Source: Phylloscopus collybita (Eukaryota > Chordata > Aves > Passeriformes > Phylloscopidae). Taken from it: a DNA stretch of 64,000 nt. A program made the translations under genes and the position numbers. Shown in pieces: positions 22,472-35,300 of this stretch. The stretch lies in NCBI GenBank assembly GCA_027886175.1, contig JAJNNQ010000003.1, positions 22,919,501 through 22,983,500 on the forward strand. The letters run 5' to 3'. Every line of letters starts with the position of its first letter. Positions within the stretch are counted from its first letter, which is position 1. A model generated the notes under the pieces. That model did not search any database. It worked only from the letters and a program-made list of their open reading frames with translations, and was not told the DNA's origin.

Positions 22472-25400
22472 CATCTTGGGGGATACTTTTTTCACATATG
22501 TGAAACCCCTCTGGAAAGCCTGGGAGCTCCTGGGTTCACCTTATGAAGGCAAAACATCAATGGGCTCAATGCCCAACTTAATTTAAAGCAGCAAGTAACT
22601 AACACAGGTTCTGGTGTTCGTTCTGAGACAGGAAGAATTCTATGCATGGAGAAGCTGGGGGAACAATGCTAAGGGTCAATGATTACCCGTTGTGCTCTGT
22701 AGAACTTTTTGCATTAAGAGAGAGCAGGAGTCCCATGCCAGGCCCTGGTATAAGCTATTATCTCTCATCAGCTGCCACATCTAGAGGTGTCAAACTGTGA
22801 AACCACTTTGGGAAAGAGGAACAATATCTTTAGGAGACCAACACTTGAAAAAATATTGCAATTTCAGCTTCTGACTGGTTTCTAGATAGAGACAGATGAC
22901 TCTTCTGCTCCACAAGAAGGCACCTGCTGCTGCACTCCTCTATGGAAGATGATAGGCTACCCTCACCCTGATATCAAGCAACATGCAATTCTTGGTATAA
23001 AAAACAAATCCTTGAAAAATAATCTTGTTCTTGCCAGTTTCCACTAAATCATTTGTCCAGTGCAAGCAGATGAAGTATTACCTGGGAGTCACACAGCCTG
23101 CTTTGGTCAGTTTAAGTGAATAATGCAGCTACCTATGTGGCTGTGCACTATTTGTTTGGGGCAGCTGAACTAAGCAAATAACAAAATTGTGTGAGCAAAT
23201 CCCTCCTCCCTCTAACTTCAAAACCTGTAGTGGTATTGCAAGGATTGGCTTGACCCATTTTAATCTAAGAGCAGAACTCCTGCCAAATTTGAGGATAAGT
23301 ATGATAACCATTACACTGATTTATCAGAGTGGGAGCTGCATTAGTACTTTTGGAATTTATTGTAGTGCATAAATGGCATTTCCATCAGCAAAAATATGAG
23401 AAAGTTGATTTATAACAGATAACTCCAACAATTTCTGAATTTCCACTCTAATAGAAAAGTGGCACTTCCATTTTTGCTATTATCCCCATATGTGCCATCT
23501 TCTTATAAATATGGAAATTTGGCAATTATCTGAGAACTACTTTATTTTCAAATTATACCATAGAAATTAATGAATTGATTTTTTTTTACTATCGTATTTT
23601 TAAGTGATTTGTTGGATCTGGATTACTCTATTAAAAGATAAACTCTATTTGGCAATGTTTGATACTGTATCTAAAACTAGACAGCTGCTAATTAGTTAAT
23701 TTTTCCTTCAACCAAAACCACAGAACTGAACCATACTCAGATTAGGTGCTATTGATCTGTTTCCTTCTGTTTTATGACTTTCAGGATAATGTGCTGAATA
23801 GGAACTTGGAAAAGATCTATTGCTCCTGGAAAAGGAATTCATGTAAACAGCATTGATGGTGAGTCAAACTGATGCTAAAACTCTGCCTCGGCACCATTAT
23901 GTGGTGACAGGGTAAATATTAACAGCTGCATGAGTGAGTCCTTCCATACACACAGGTGGTTTAGGAATGTGGTAGTGCCAGCCACATGAAAGGAAGAAGC
24001 TTTGGAGTATCAGGCAGGAAGGCAGGACATATTAGAACTTGATGGGTAGTACAGTACCTGGAAGAAGGAGCAGTGTCTGGGGTTCGAGTGGTTCAGAAGG
24101 AAAATTGCCTGGCTAAGGGTTTGATTACATGTAATCACACAGCTTTTATTTAAACTGTGAGCAGACTTGGCATCAGAGCTGTCCTGTCGTTTTGGAGCTA
24201 CTCACCAGAGACACTCAGCTGTTGCACGTAGCCACGTTTCCTTTGAGTCATTCTTTAGTATTGATGCAATAAAAACCAGAGTGAAAGTTATGGAAATGGG
24301 TTTATTTCTAGTGAAAAAGCCAATTTTTTCCCCCTATTACAAAAGCTATCAGAGCAGGTATCTGCTGATGGGGCTTTCCACAATGGAGTTCTGAACCAAG
24401 TCAGCCAGTGAGAATTGGCCATGTCAATGTTATTCTTGTTTCTGTAAAGATGCCTATACCTGAGGAGTCATGGTTGTCTTAAATTCTGTATCTAGGGGCT
24501 TTCATGATGAGAAATCAAAATTTCCTCCTAGATATCTCACTTTGATTTCTTTTCTAAATGCTCTGTTCAGATGAGGGAAAATGGGTTTCAGAGGGAAGCA
24601 CCATTTACTGGGAGAAGCCTTATTCCTCGGGAGCAAAGCACCTTAACAAAATGAGCTTTCATTTGATCTTTCAGTTAGACGTTAGATACTTTATACTAAG
24701 ATGGAAGATTAGCAGTCTGTATATCACAGAATTGTTTCACTTGAAAAGCTGATGTATATGACATTGCTCTATGCCTTTTTCTCCATTTAAATGTGAGAAA
24801 TTCATGGTGAGGTCTGCACACGCTTTTCTTGTTGCAAGCATTGCTGACAGATTAGGTGATGCTCCATTTCATGTAACACCTGTGTTGTGTGAATTGATAG
24901 GAGCAGAGCTGAGGCACAGGGTTTAGTACACCTTGCTCAAATTTGCAGCAAGTGTCTTAACACTCGGCAGGGGGAAATGTTTTGGGTTTTTTTTTTGTAA
25001 ATTTTCTGTATCAAAGAAGGAGTCTGTGTGCAGGTATCAGCAGAGGCAATGTGGAAAAGCAGTGAATGGGATGGCCTTCATGGTGAAAAACATGGAGGAA
25101 ATAGATCATTAGACATGGACATTGTGTTAACAAGGAATACAGTTTAGAAAAGCATTTGGCACCTTTATGGGTGTAGTGATGGTCCAAAGATAGTTACCAA
25201 AGCACTGATTTTTACCACAGTGAAAGTGGCACCAATCCGAATGTTGTGAAGATCTGGCTTTCTGAGGATGTTATTTCTGCATCCCTTGTAAGACATATGC
25301 TTTGCTTTTTTGTCTTTGTGTGGTTGAAAAATGCCACGCTCCCTGAGCTGTGAATCCTGTTGTGGGGAAAGGCCACACATGGAATGTCATGGACTGAAAC

Positions 25401-25485
25401 TGCTCCCATTTACAGCACTGGCCACTCCAACCATCACAATGATTCTGTCAGCCTCACTTCAGAAAACAAGTGATGTTTGACTTAC
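22472..25485. other. Unassigned AT-rich sequence
   Basis: No gene or repeat family recognised. Confidence 0.4.
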
Positions 25486-25545
25486 CTGAGCAAATTGGTA
25501 TTTCAGAGCTGGCTTCAGCAATCTTTCTGTGGCTTGACAGTTGGT
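25486..25545 (-). CDS. Candidate exon X3 (unidentified)
   Basis: A 60-nt minus-strand segment, phase 0 at both ends. The donor matches the consensus exactly (GCTCAG/GTAAGT) and the acceptor is CTGTTTCATGTGTTGCAG. It encodes TNCQATERLLKPALKYQFAQ, probably helical. It would join in phase to X4 downstream and, if X2 is read in phase 0, to X2 upstream. Not recognised. Confidence 0.33.
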
Positions 25546-26693
25546 CTGCAACACATGAAACAGAGTAAACATCTTTCATATTTGAAATTGGAAGCAGGCA
25601 CCTTGAAGCATATCTTGAATGAGCTTCTGCTCCATATGGGACTATGAGAGAAGATTTATTTTTTTAAAGTTTCTGTGGCCTTCCTGTTAAAATGTAAACT
25701 CAGTCTGGGGCACTGGGAAGTACAGAGCTTGGATGCAACAATACTTACACAGTTCTGGGAATTTTGCTGCAGCTGATGTCCTGTTATGTTTTTAAAGAGC
25801 CTGTCTTCCTTTCAAGCTCGGCTACTTTTATAGCCATCTATTAATATTTTCTATGCACCTGAATAACAGTGCATGGAAGTCATCTTTCCATCCTGTTCAA
25901 CTGTGTTTTAGTTAGGCTCGGGATAGTTTTTCTGAGGAGCTGAGTGTCTCAGCTGTGAAGCAAATGTTTTGTTCCACACAGAATGACAGAGCAAATAAAT
26001 AGGGAAATGGAAGTATTGTTGAATGCATTTGGTTTTCTAACATGTCATTGTCAGTAGCATGCACTATTGCTTTTCGCTGCCTCCCTCTTGAGATAAAATT
26101 TGGTTTAGTCCTTGAATTTATGGAGTTCAATTCTTCCTTTACAGATTCATAGCCTACAGACTTGGCCTTCAACTGGCTCTTCAAATAGAAGTGATTTGCA
26201 TGTTTCTTCCATTTTCACTCTGTTGCAGAAGCACCTGTCCACAGGCTGATGACCCTACCTGAACTGAATTCCTGGGTGCAGGGGATGCTTCTTCACCTGG
26301 CTTCACGGTAGGTTTTTCCTATGATTCAGCACAAGATAATTAGTTGCTTTCCTTGGATTTCATTTAGGGATGATGGCATGGTGTGGGTAAATGTAATAGG
26401 CCACGAGTTCTAGATCTAAGAGCTTTTCCAGCTGAAGGGGCTTCTGCAACCTTTAGGCTGAGGAAAAGGAACATTCACTGATTACCTGGCAGCTTCAGTT
26501 TTCTCTCTCATTGTAGTGGAGTTCACATGTTGCTACTCTGCTCAGTCAAAAGTTTTGGCCTGGGAAGTTCCTTTCCTTTGGACGTGATTAAATGTAGCTC
26601 TTTGGAAGGAGACGGGAAAGACTAAAGCAGCACTCTGCAATCTTTTGCACACTCGGCAAACAGATCAGTATTCAAAGGGACTTCTCCAAGGGG
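25546..26693. other. Unassigned sequence
   Basis: A plus-strand segment at 26229-26307 has a good acceptor (CCATTTTCACTCTGTTGCAG) and one open frame to a CACG/GTAGGT donor. It is a weak, competing candidate and is not called. Confidence 0.35.
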
Positions 26694-27160
26694 TGTCTTA
26701 GTTTGCAATGCACGAACACTGTCATCTGGGGCAGTGTATCTCTTCCATGACCCATCCCTCATAACTCCAGGGAGAATCTTCTGTCAATGAGCCAGCTGTT
26801 AAAACCAGGTGGGGCAAAGCTCTGTATCCCTTCCAGCACCCATTCTCCCCCCAGGGGATATCTGCTGTTCATGGGCCATCCAGGCTCACTGCAGGGCTGA
26901 TACAATTCCATCATCCCATTGGGAGATGCTCCACCCAGGGGATTCTGACCCTGTCATTTTTTTTTTTTTTTTTTTTTTGTACTACAGCATTTTTTATTTT
27001 AATTTTCCTAGTAAAGAACTGTTATTCCTATTCCCATGTCTTTCCCTGAGAGCTCATTAAATTCAAAATTATAATTGTCCAGAGGGGGGTGGTTTACATT
27101 CTCTATTCCAAGGGAGGCTCCTGCCTTCCTCAGCAGACACCTGTCTTTGAAACCTAAACA
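26694..27160 (+). mobile_element. Solo LTR, family C, copy 1, internally deleted
   Basis: It begins TGTCTTAGTTTGCAATGCA and ends ACCTAAACA. From CCAGCTGTTAAAACCAGGTG to GAGATGCTCCACCCAGGGG it closely follows the copy at 31730-32383. Roughly 190 bp of the middle are then missing and a run of about 21 T (26957-26977) sits at the junction. The 3' part (TTTTCCTAGTAAAGAACTGT to TCCTGCCTTCCTCAGCAG) is present. The flanks AGGGG / TAGGG match only partly as a TSD. Confidence 0.82.
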
Positions 27161-28545
27161 TAGGGACAGAGCTGCCCCTGTTCTGAAGCCAGCATTTAAG
27201 CTGATGGTTGAGCAGTGGGTCCCAGTTCACACAGCCTGCACAGCTCTGCCTCCCCAAAAGCTGCACTGCCTGTCAGTGTGTAAGGCTGGGACTCCAGGGA
27301 TACCTGCCTGGCTGGACCTGAGACAGGGCTGGGTGGCTCTGTGCCAAAGCTGGTGGTGCTGTGCTGCTCCTGGTGGTACTCAGCTGATGCAGAATTGGCT
27401 TGTGGCTCCACAGTAGGTTGTACAAAGTCACAGGCTGGGACAGGCATTCAGGGAATTGCTTGAGAAAATGGAGGGTGCAAGGCAACTGTTGTTTAAGTAT
27501 GCTATTTCAACAACCTGGCTGCTGGAGATAGGCTTTCTCTGCAGAATTTATTAGAATGAAGCCCTTTTTGTGCTAGATGCAAATCTGGCCTGGTTCACCT
27601 GTGGGGGATTTTCAGCTTAAAACTAGAGAGAAGGTATGGCTGCTTGAACCCAGGACTGTCCCCCTTATTGCCAGTGATCACACAAGCTTTTTGTTCCACG
27701 CCAGAGACCTGGAAGACATTGCAGTTAGAATGCATAGAATTCAACTGGACATTGCTTTGTTGTGCTGGCCTTGCTGTTGATGCAAATCTTTTTGCCTTTG
27801 TCCTCAAATCTCTGGATTTACACTGGTTTCTGCTAATGAGACTTAAAAGGAGTAAGAACTGACCTCAAATTAAGACTGGGCTATTCCTGCAGAGCCATCC
27901 AAACTGTTTATTATATTGATCAGTTAAGTCCCATGAATTCTTCAAGTTAGTCAATGATGTGAACTGACAAGTTAAATTATTACAGTGAAAGCCCTGCTGT
28001 GCTAACTTAATTTATGTCGTAGGGCCTCAAAACAGATTTTTATCTGACTGCTTCTTTTTTTTTTTATTTTTTCTTTAAGAATAAAGTGACAAATTTCTTT
28101 TTGAAAAGCAGAGGTTTTTTTATGAGGATAAGTCACATCAAGTCAGCTGTCCACTGAAACTACAAATAATGCTGCTTTTATTTTAAATTCAATAGTATAG
28201 GCATCTGGAGCTATAAACACTTTCTACAAGTTGTGTGGCCCTGGGAAGATACAGACAGCTTGCATCTGTGTTGCACTGTTACCTTACCTGACTTGAGACA
28301 TTAGGATTAGGGGCATGCCTCTGGTGAGAATGAGAAATTGGAGAGGAAAGCCTCATCTGGGAGAGACACAAAACGTATGGATTCTGATGGGTACAGCCCT
28401 GGGAAAGAAGAGGGGAAGTGCTTTCTGCAGGGCTGCAGTCGGGTCTCCATTCCTCCCTCAGAGTATCAGGGCTGGGAGCCATGGAAATGCTGCTGGAATG
28501 CTGTGCCTAGTCAGCCTGAAGAGTGTGACACAGTTGTGTACTCAC
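27161..28545. other. Unassigned sequence
   Basis: 27.16-27.48 kb is richer in G and C than its surroundings and open on several frames, but no family resemblance is seen. Confidence 0.35.
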
Positions 28546-28596
28546 AAAGCAGCGTAAAAGGAGGTTTGGTGTCATGGCAATGAAGCTGATGACAGC
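28546..28596 (-). CDS. Candidate exon X2 (unidentified)
   Basis: A 51-nt minus-strand segment with an excellent acceptor (TTCACTTTCCTCTCTTTCAG) and a good donor (TGCTTT/GTGAGT). Two frames are open. Phase 0 gives AVISFIAMTPNLLLRCF, a hydrophobic helix-like stretch that would join X3 in phase. Phase 1 gives CHQLHCHDTKPPFTLL, which would join X1 in phase. The splice signals are better than the coding evidence. Confidence 0.28.
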
Positions 28597-29486
28597 CTGA
28601 AAGAGAGGAAAGTGAAATGGATTTTTGCCTCTTTACCGTATACTCATATAAGCCCTCAAGTGAGACAGCTTAAGGAAAAAATTGCTGCCTTGCAGAAAAG
28701 GAGGAAAAACTAGTTTTGGCAGGTTTCCTTTGCATATAGCTTGCCCTGGTGTGTTGCTGCATATCTTCCTGCTGTTGTGTTGAATTTCTTTGGAACGAAG
28801 AAGTGACTTTTAAATGATGCCTGTGAATGTACTTATGAGGAATCAGGGTTAAGAACAGTGATTAAAAAAAAAAATCTCTAAGCTGATAGTGGATTGTGGG
28901 CCCTGGACTTGCTCTGTTTGGGTAAGGAGCAAAGGCTTCAGCCATGCCACATGCTTTCCTTGCAATCTTTACACGTGAGCTGAACTGCAACAGTCCATGA
29001 CTCTGGCCTAGGTGTTCATATTTGGGCATTGCTGGAGGATGGCACGCTGGCAGATAGAAGTGATTCCAGTTATTCCAAGGACGAAATATATAAATGAAAT
29101 ATTAATTATAAGATTAACATGTAATTTACATTTTATAATATAAATTGTTTTATAATAATTATATGATTAATAGTTAATTTTAATAGTGCAGCCACTGGTA
29201 GCTGGGACTGACTTTGTTTCAGTCATTTCATATTTATAAGGGGTTTATAAAACAAAAGAGATCTGCAACTTCATATTAAATTAGTTAAATATTATTGTCT
29301 TGGCAAATGGCCCTTTGCAAAAGGCAAATATCTAAAATTTGTGAAGAGCAAGATTTTTAGGTTAAAGTAGGAGTCCGTGATGCTGAATTATGAGAAACCT
29401 GGGAATTAGATCCAAGATTTTCATTTAAATAATGGATATTTGTTTTTCTTTTTCAAGGACGTTGTCTTGCAGTGCAATCAACATAC

Positions 29487-29588
29487 CTGCAGTCCTCTCC
29501 ACATGCATCTCCATAAATGCAGTGTCCAGCTCTCCACCAATAGATGCCATGAAGCTGAAGTTCAGCAGAAAGGAACCTGCTGTCCCAG
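29487..29588 (-). CDS. Candidate exon X1 (unidentified)
   Basis: A 102-nt minus-strand segment with donor CTGCAG/GTATGT and acceptor ACTGTGGGTTTGCAG, symmetrical in phase 1. It encodes about 34 residues starting GTAGSFLLNFSFMASIGGEL and ending MEMHVERTAG, partly hydrophobic. A second frame is also open, so the protein reading is not secure. The opposite strand carries a competing cysteine-rich candidate (29458-29601), reported as a finding. Family not recognised. Confidence 0.3.
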
Positions 29589-29601
29589 CTGCAAACCCAC
29601 A

Positions 29602-30673
29602 GTGAGAGTTGCTTGAACATGCTGTACAAAGTCTCTTAAAGTCAAGTGGATGCTTTCTATTGCAGTCTTTCTAGTATATGCACCTTCTATTCCTTTTTTT
29701 TTCCCTACTATAATTATCCTACTCAACAATATAATTACCCATGCTCATGATCTACCATACTGCCCTTTCAATGTTGTATTTGACTGCTGAGTTCTAAGAA
29801 TTGGGCAGGCTTAGTGCACTTACATGGACACTTATGTATCCTGTCACTCTAACAGGATGCTCAGGTAGCTGTCCAGACTCTCAAAAGAGCTTTTAGATTT
29901 CTTTTCAGGTTCTTATTTATGTAAGTTTTCACATTTTGACCTTGAGGACACAAACAAAGAAATTGTCTGCCTGCAGTCAGCTTGCAGCTAGTGAGTTGTT
30001 CAAAACAATACATACATATACAGCATGTATTTTTAGGGGGGTTTTTTTGCCAATTAGTCAAAAAGTTTTGGTTTGTTTTTTACCTGTACACTCTTGAAGA
30101 TAGCTGTGTCTGTATGTACACATGTATGTAGAAATGTACCTGTTGAAAATTCCCCTGGACTTCAGTGAAATACTTCAAATGTGTTGGCATTTCTCACTGG
30201 GTAAGGGTTGAGCCTTGAGGAGTAGGTCTGTCAGCCTAGGCTCCATCGTCAGCTTTCAACAAGGGTCCTCTGATTTTTGCAGACTGGAGGGTGTGTGAGC
30301 TCTGAGAGCATCCTCTCAGAGGGAGATGCTGGCTGCAGCCTGCTGCAGTCCAGGAGTGTCCAAAGTGCCTCACGTAGGACCAGTGTTTGTAGGGTCACGA
30401 GATGGTTGGCTTTAGGGACAGTGAAATTCTACCCTGGCCACAACCCAGGCTGGTAATTACTGGGGTTTGCAAAACTCCAACACGTTTTCATGCCACTCAA
30501 GCTGCATTTCAGGAAAGGAATGTTCCAGAGCTCTCAGGGTGTGACTGACTATTCCCACTCTTGTCCCCCACCTTAGCCAGGAAGCAGGAGTTCCTGGTAC
30601 AGTCAATGCTGCTCTCACTTTGTCCACCCAGGGGTTCCCACCACAGTCATGGGCTGCTTCACCACTGAACCCC
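29602..30673. other. Unassigned sequence
   Basis: AT-rich with short ACAT repeats near 30108-30140. No gene or named repeat was seen. Confidence 0.4.
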
Positions 30674-31377
30674 TGTCTTGGGTTGTGGAACCAAAAATGT
30701 GTATTCTATTTCATTTGCTGAAAGCAGTTGGGAAGATGTTCTTCTTTATCTCTTGTAACTCTGGGAGGAGGGGGGCAGGTGCCTTCTGATAATGGGCCAG
30801 CTGTTAAAACCAGGTGGGGCAGTGTTTGTTATCTCTTTTCACAATGGGCCATTAAGACTCCCCAAAGCAGTACATCCACATCCCATTTTGAGATGCTCCA
30901 CCCAGTGGGAGGAGCCAACAATTCCTACCTGGATAAAACTGAGACACAGGAACACAAGGTATCTGGCTTCACTGGATTCCTGGAGGAAGATTGGACCCTT
31001 CTCACCATCACTGGACCCTGGTTCTACAGGATCATCTCTACTCCAACAGAACCACCTCTGCCACTCCAGGAGGACTCACTTTTGGACTGCTCCCAACAGC
31101 CTGACCAACAGGGTGTCAGGTTGTAGCTCTGACTCTGTCAGGGTTTTCCAAAATTGTTGTTTGTTTGTTTGCTGGTTTGGTTGGGTGGTTTTGTTTTCTA
31201 CTCCATTTGTATTGTTAATATTCCTAGTAAAGGACTGTTATTCCTATTCCCAAATCTTTGCCTGAAAGCCCTTAATTGCAAAATTATAATTTGGTGGGGG
31301 GTGAGGGGTTTACATTCTCCATTCTAAGGGAAACTCCAGCTTGCAACTTTCAAGGCAGCTCTTTGCAACAGTGAGCA
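30674..31377 (+). mobile_element. Solo LTR, family C, copy 2
   Basis: A ~700-bp LTR in plus orientation beginning TGTCTTGGGTTGTGG. Shared landmarks with copy 3 are CCAGCTGTTAAAACCAGGTG, AGATGCTCCACCCAG, CCAACAGAACCACCTCTG, CCAACAGGGTGTCAGGTTGT, TTCCTAGTAAAGGACTGTTA and TTTACATTCTCCATTC. A GTTTG-rich simple tract is included. The right end and TSD are not clear, so the last ~20 bp are approximate. Long frames of 132 and 157 codons inside it are chance openings. Confidence 0.82.
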
Positions 31378-31724
31378 GCATATGTAACCAAACTATCACC
31401 ATTTATAGTGAGTCACTGGCATTAAATATAGAGCACTTATTTTAATGCTTCTGGCTGATCCTGAGCTAAATTTGAAAGACAGAATATGCAATTTCAGTTC
31501 TTATAATTGGTGCTGGGATTTTTTGGGGGTATCTGAACTGCCACATGCCCCTTTTAGCTTGAAAACTGTGGCTTTTGTGTTGTCTTTGTTTAGTTTTCTT
31601 CATTTCCAGGTTATTATCAGAGGTTCAGTGAATACTGCACATGACAACCTGGGAGCCACACACTAGAGTCCCTGGCCACACTCACACTTTTCTCTCCTTT
31701 TCAGAAATTTTACCTGTTCCTTAT
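31378..31724. other. Spacer between two facing LTR-C copies
   Basis: About 350 bp of unassigned sequence between inverted LTR-C copies, ending at the GTTGC target site. Confidence 0.6.
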
Positions 31725-31729
31725 GTTGC

Positions 31730-32383
31730 TGACCTGGTTTGGAAAGACAACTGCCTGCTAAGGAAGGCAGGAGCCTCCTTTGGAATGGAGAATGTAAACC
31801 CCCTCCCTCTGAATTATTATAATTTTGAAATTAAGGGGCTCTCAGCCAAAGATATGGGAAAAGGAGCAATAATTCTTTACTAGGAAAATTAAAATAAAAA
31901 TACAGTAGTAAAAAATCACCAACAAAACAAAAACAAAACACTGACAGTGTCAGAACACAACCTGACACCCTGTTGGTCAGCGTGTTGGTTGCAGTCCAAT
32001 CAAGTCCTCCTGCAGTGACAGATGTGGTTCTGTTGGAGCAATGATCCTGTAGAAGGGTGTAGTTTTACTCTGAAGCTCCAGTGGTGGTGAGATGGGTCCA
32101 GTCCTCCTCTGGCAATCCAGTGCAAACAGGCTGTGTTGGTGTTCTGAATCTCAGCTTTGATCCAGGTGGGAATGCTGGGCTCCTCCCCCTGGGTGGAGCA
32201 TCTCCCAATGGGATGATGGAACTGTATCAGCTCTGCAGTGAGCCTGGATGGCCCATGAACAGCAGATATCCCCTGGGGGGAGGATGGGTGCTGGAAGGGA
32301 TAAAGAGCCCTGCCCCACCTGGTTTGAACAGCTGGCAATAGAATACAAACTGCTGGTTACGTCTTGCATTGCAACCCAAGACA
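31730..32383 (-). mobile_element. Solo LTR, family C, copy 3 (5-bp TSD)
   Basis: A 654-bp, apparently complete LTR on the minus strand. Its plus-strand image begins TGACCTGGTTTGG and ends GCAACCCAAGACA. Exact 5-bp duplications GTTGC lie at 31725-31729 and 32384-32388. It is the reference copy of the family in this window. A 5-bp TSD is typical of ERVL-type elements. No internal retroviral sequence is present. Confidence 0.9.
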
Positions 32384-32388
32384 GTTGC

Positions 32389-35300
32389 CCATAGCTTCCC
32401 TCTTCTCAAGACACTGAGACAAAGACCTTGAGCAGCAACTACCTGACTGAATACCTCACTGACCCTGGGGTTTGTTCCCATCTTCTCATGTTCTGGGTGC
32501 TGAACTGACGTCTGGCTGTTTAGGACATCACCAGTGTCTCACAGTAGGAGTTAAAACAGACTCCTGAAGACCTCTTTCCAGTGATCTCTCCAAAGTGGAA
32601 TTCTCACAAAGGAAGACTTCCGGATGCTTGTAAGGGAATTTGTTCACCAAAAATAGTTTTGATGAATCCTTGAAGGCTAGCCCCTTTTAATTTACTTCAG
32701 CTGGTGATTAAAATGGTGTTATTTCCAAAATATGCTTTGCTTGCACATGCTTTCCTGTCAGCTGCACCCAGACACTTCCATGTCAGTGGATAATCTCTGG
32801 TCATGCCAGTCATGCCTCACATCCTGCATCACTGAGCCCTACCAAAACTGTGAGTAGTCTGGCTGTTGGGGAGCAGATCCCATGGCAGTAAGGATGCTGG
32901 GCTTTATTCTGTATTTTAATATTTGCTGTGAACAGGTGCCTGCAGCCCCAGTCAAGGAGGGGGTACCTTCTGCCTCCCAGTGCTTTGCACATGGCAGCAG
33001 CCATGAAAACAGCTGGACCAGAATGATTAATTCCTTCTGAACTACCTCAGACTTGGAGGTGCCTCAGGCGCCAATTTCAAGCCACAGAACAATCAGGACA
33101 AGTGTCTCAGTGAGAATCACTGCTATTCCTTTGGTCTCTTACTTTCCTGCAGGCAGGGGATTTTTGGCAAAGGTTCTGTTATTAAAATATCCTGTTGTTA
33201 GGAGTATTCCTGTTTGAAACAAATGGGAGCTGGTTACAGTGGAGAGTTAAATAGACTCAAAATATATATTCCTACTCCTTCATTGCCTGACTTAACCAAA
33301 ATAGGTCCCAAGCATTCTGGAAAATATCTAGGAAGTCTTTTCAAGATTATATCTTCCATAAGTGGGTTGGTTTGGGTTTCTGTGAGCACATCTCACTGAC
33401 TAAAAATTGGTCCTTAAAAAAAATAAAAGAATAAATCAACTTTGGAGTGGGACAATGCACCAATTCCTTGTGAGCTGATAGGACCTGTTTGTGCTGGGCC
33501 TTGCAGAGAGCACACGTGTTGACAGAAGGTACAACACCACCACCTTTCAGTTCAGTCTCACCTGTCATCACTGCATTTTACTTGTTTTCACTCTGAAGAC
33601 TTCCTTGGAAAAAATTCTCCCTGACTTTTGCAAGGGTGACTGCTAGAGAGAATTTTGAGACTCTCCTGCTGTGACAACTGCCTTCAACAGCCCTTTCACA
33701 AAACCAAAAGAACAAATGAATTTGAAAAGAGCTTGTTTTAGCTGCTTCCTTTGAAAAGTTTGTAAATGTTACTTTCAGTGTTTAACTCAAATTCTTTATT
33801 TTCTCTTAGAAACAAAATTGGCCAGCTAAGGAGAACAGACTGTATAAAACTGGATATATGGGACTTTGGCACTTGTCACTCGATGGCAGGACTTCCAGGC
33901 CAATGGATAAATGGCTTGTACCAACAGTCTCTTCCTTCTGAACCCCAGCCTTGGGCATTGAGCTATCTCACCACTTCCCACTGCCCTGGTATTGCCTGTG
34001 CTAAAAAAAAACACTTGATGGAAGTATCTGGAACTTAATGTTATACCTTTTTGCAGAGGCTTCTGCCATCTTTTGAGGATTGTCCGTTGTGTTATTCCTT
34101 CTGACAGATCTCATCTGTCCATCCTCAGTCGGCCCGTAGAAGTTCGTTTCCCATGATAATATTTTCTAGTGGCATTTTTCATGCATGTTATTTTCTCCAA
34201 AAGTCTGCATGCAAAATTTCATGGTAAACTGGATCTCTGCAGCTGAACTGGTGCATTAAGCTGGGAAAGTGGTGTGCATAACCTAACAGAAGAGTTTAAC
34301 TGGTGTTATAACTGAGTGCTGCCATCTTTCTGCTCACGATTTACAATACAAATGGCTTTTGGTTCTGCAGCCCTTAAACACATAGGAAAGAGGCAACTAA
34401 TTTGCATGGGTAATCTTATGAAAGCCATCTTTTTAATTAAGTGCAAACTGTGATTCCATCCACTGCCAGTGTATTATGCCACTTCAATAGACTTTCATTT
34501 CATTACTAGAAGTCAAGATTCCCTTATTAAACTTTTTTATTAAAACGGAGTGAGAAGAAGCTTCCAAAGTCCACTTAGCTTCTGCTATGTCACTTTTATT
34601 ATAATGTAATGTACATAGACAAATAAGATATCCCATTGTGTTTGCCTGTGGGTATTAAACATGCCCTTGAAACCAAAGGCAAAATAAAGCATAATAATAA
34701 AAAAAAAATATCATAGCAAGACAGCCTGATGGCACAGCTTCCATTCTTGGCCCTGTGAAGCAAGGTATTGAAAACAGAAGGATTTTGGGAGGCTGAGAAC
34801 ATCCTTAGCAAACTGCCTGTGGGTGTAATCCATTCCTGGTCCCTGGGCTGGGCTGAGTTCACAAGGAGATAAGCTAATAGCCAACCTCCCTCCAGAGCTG
34901 AGCAGGCTGCTGTCAGCCAGAACCTTGGGACAGAACCACAGCACTCCGTGTTGCCTAGGAAGCTTTATCCTAAGGCTTTCTGTGCTTTGACAACCTAAAG
35001 AGGAACAGGTGGGACTCTGGGATTTCAGTGGGACTGTGTTTATCTGCTGGAACAGATACTTCAGTGATCATCATTGCCTGAGGTGGTGTGCTGAACACTT
35101 CTGCTGCTCTTAGGAAACACTTGAGGGAAAGTTGGGATGGATATGTCAAGCAGACCACTTAAAAATGGGAGAACAATAGGAGGATATTTATTATGCAGGA
35201 CAATGCAGGTCAAATTCACATAAGCTATAAAGATCTGTGTGTTTCTCTCTAGAGCTGAGTGGAAAAGAACTATTCTGTGCCAGGTGTGAGAATTACAAAA

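Noticed and set aside
30792..31265. 157-codon plus-strand open frame
   Set aside because: Lies wholly within LTR-C copy 2; LTRs of this kind are not protein-coding.
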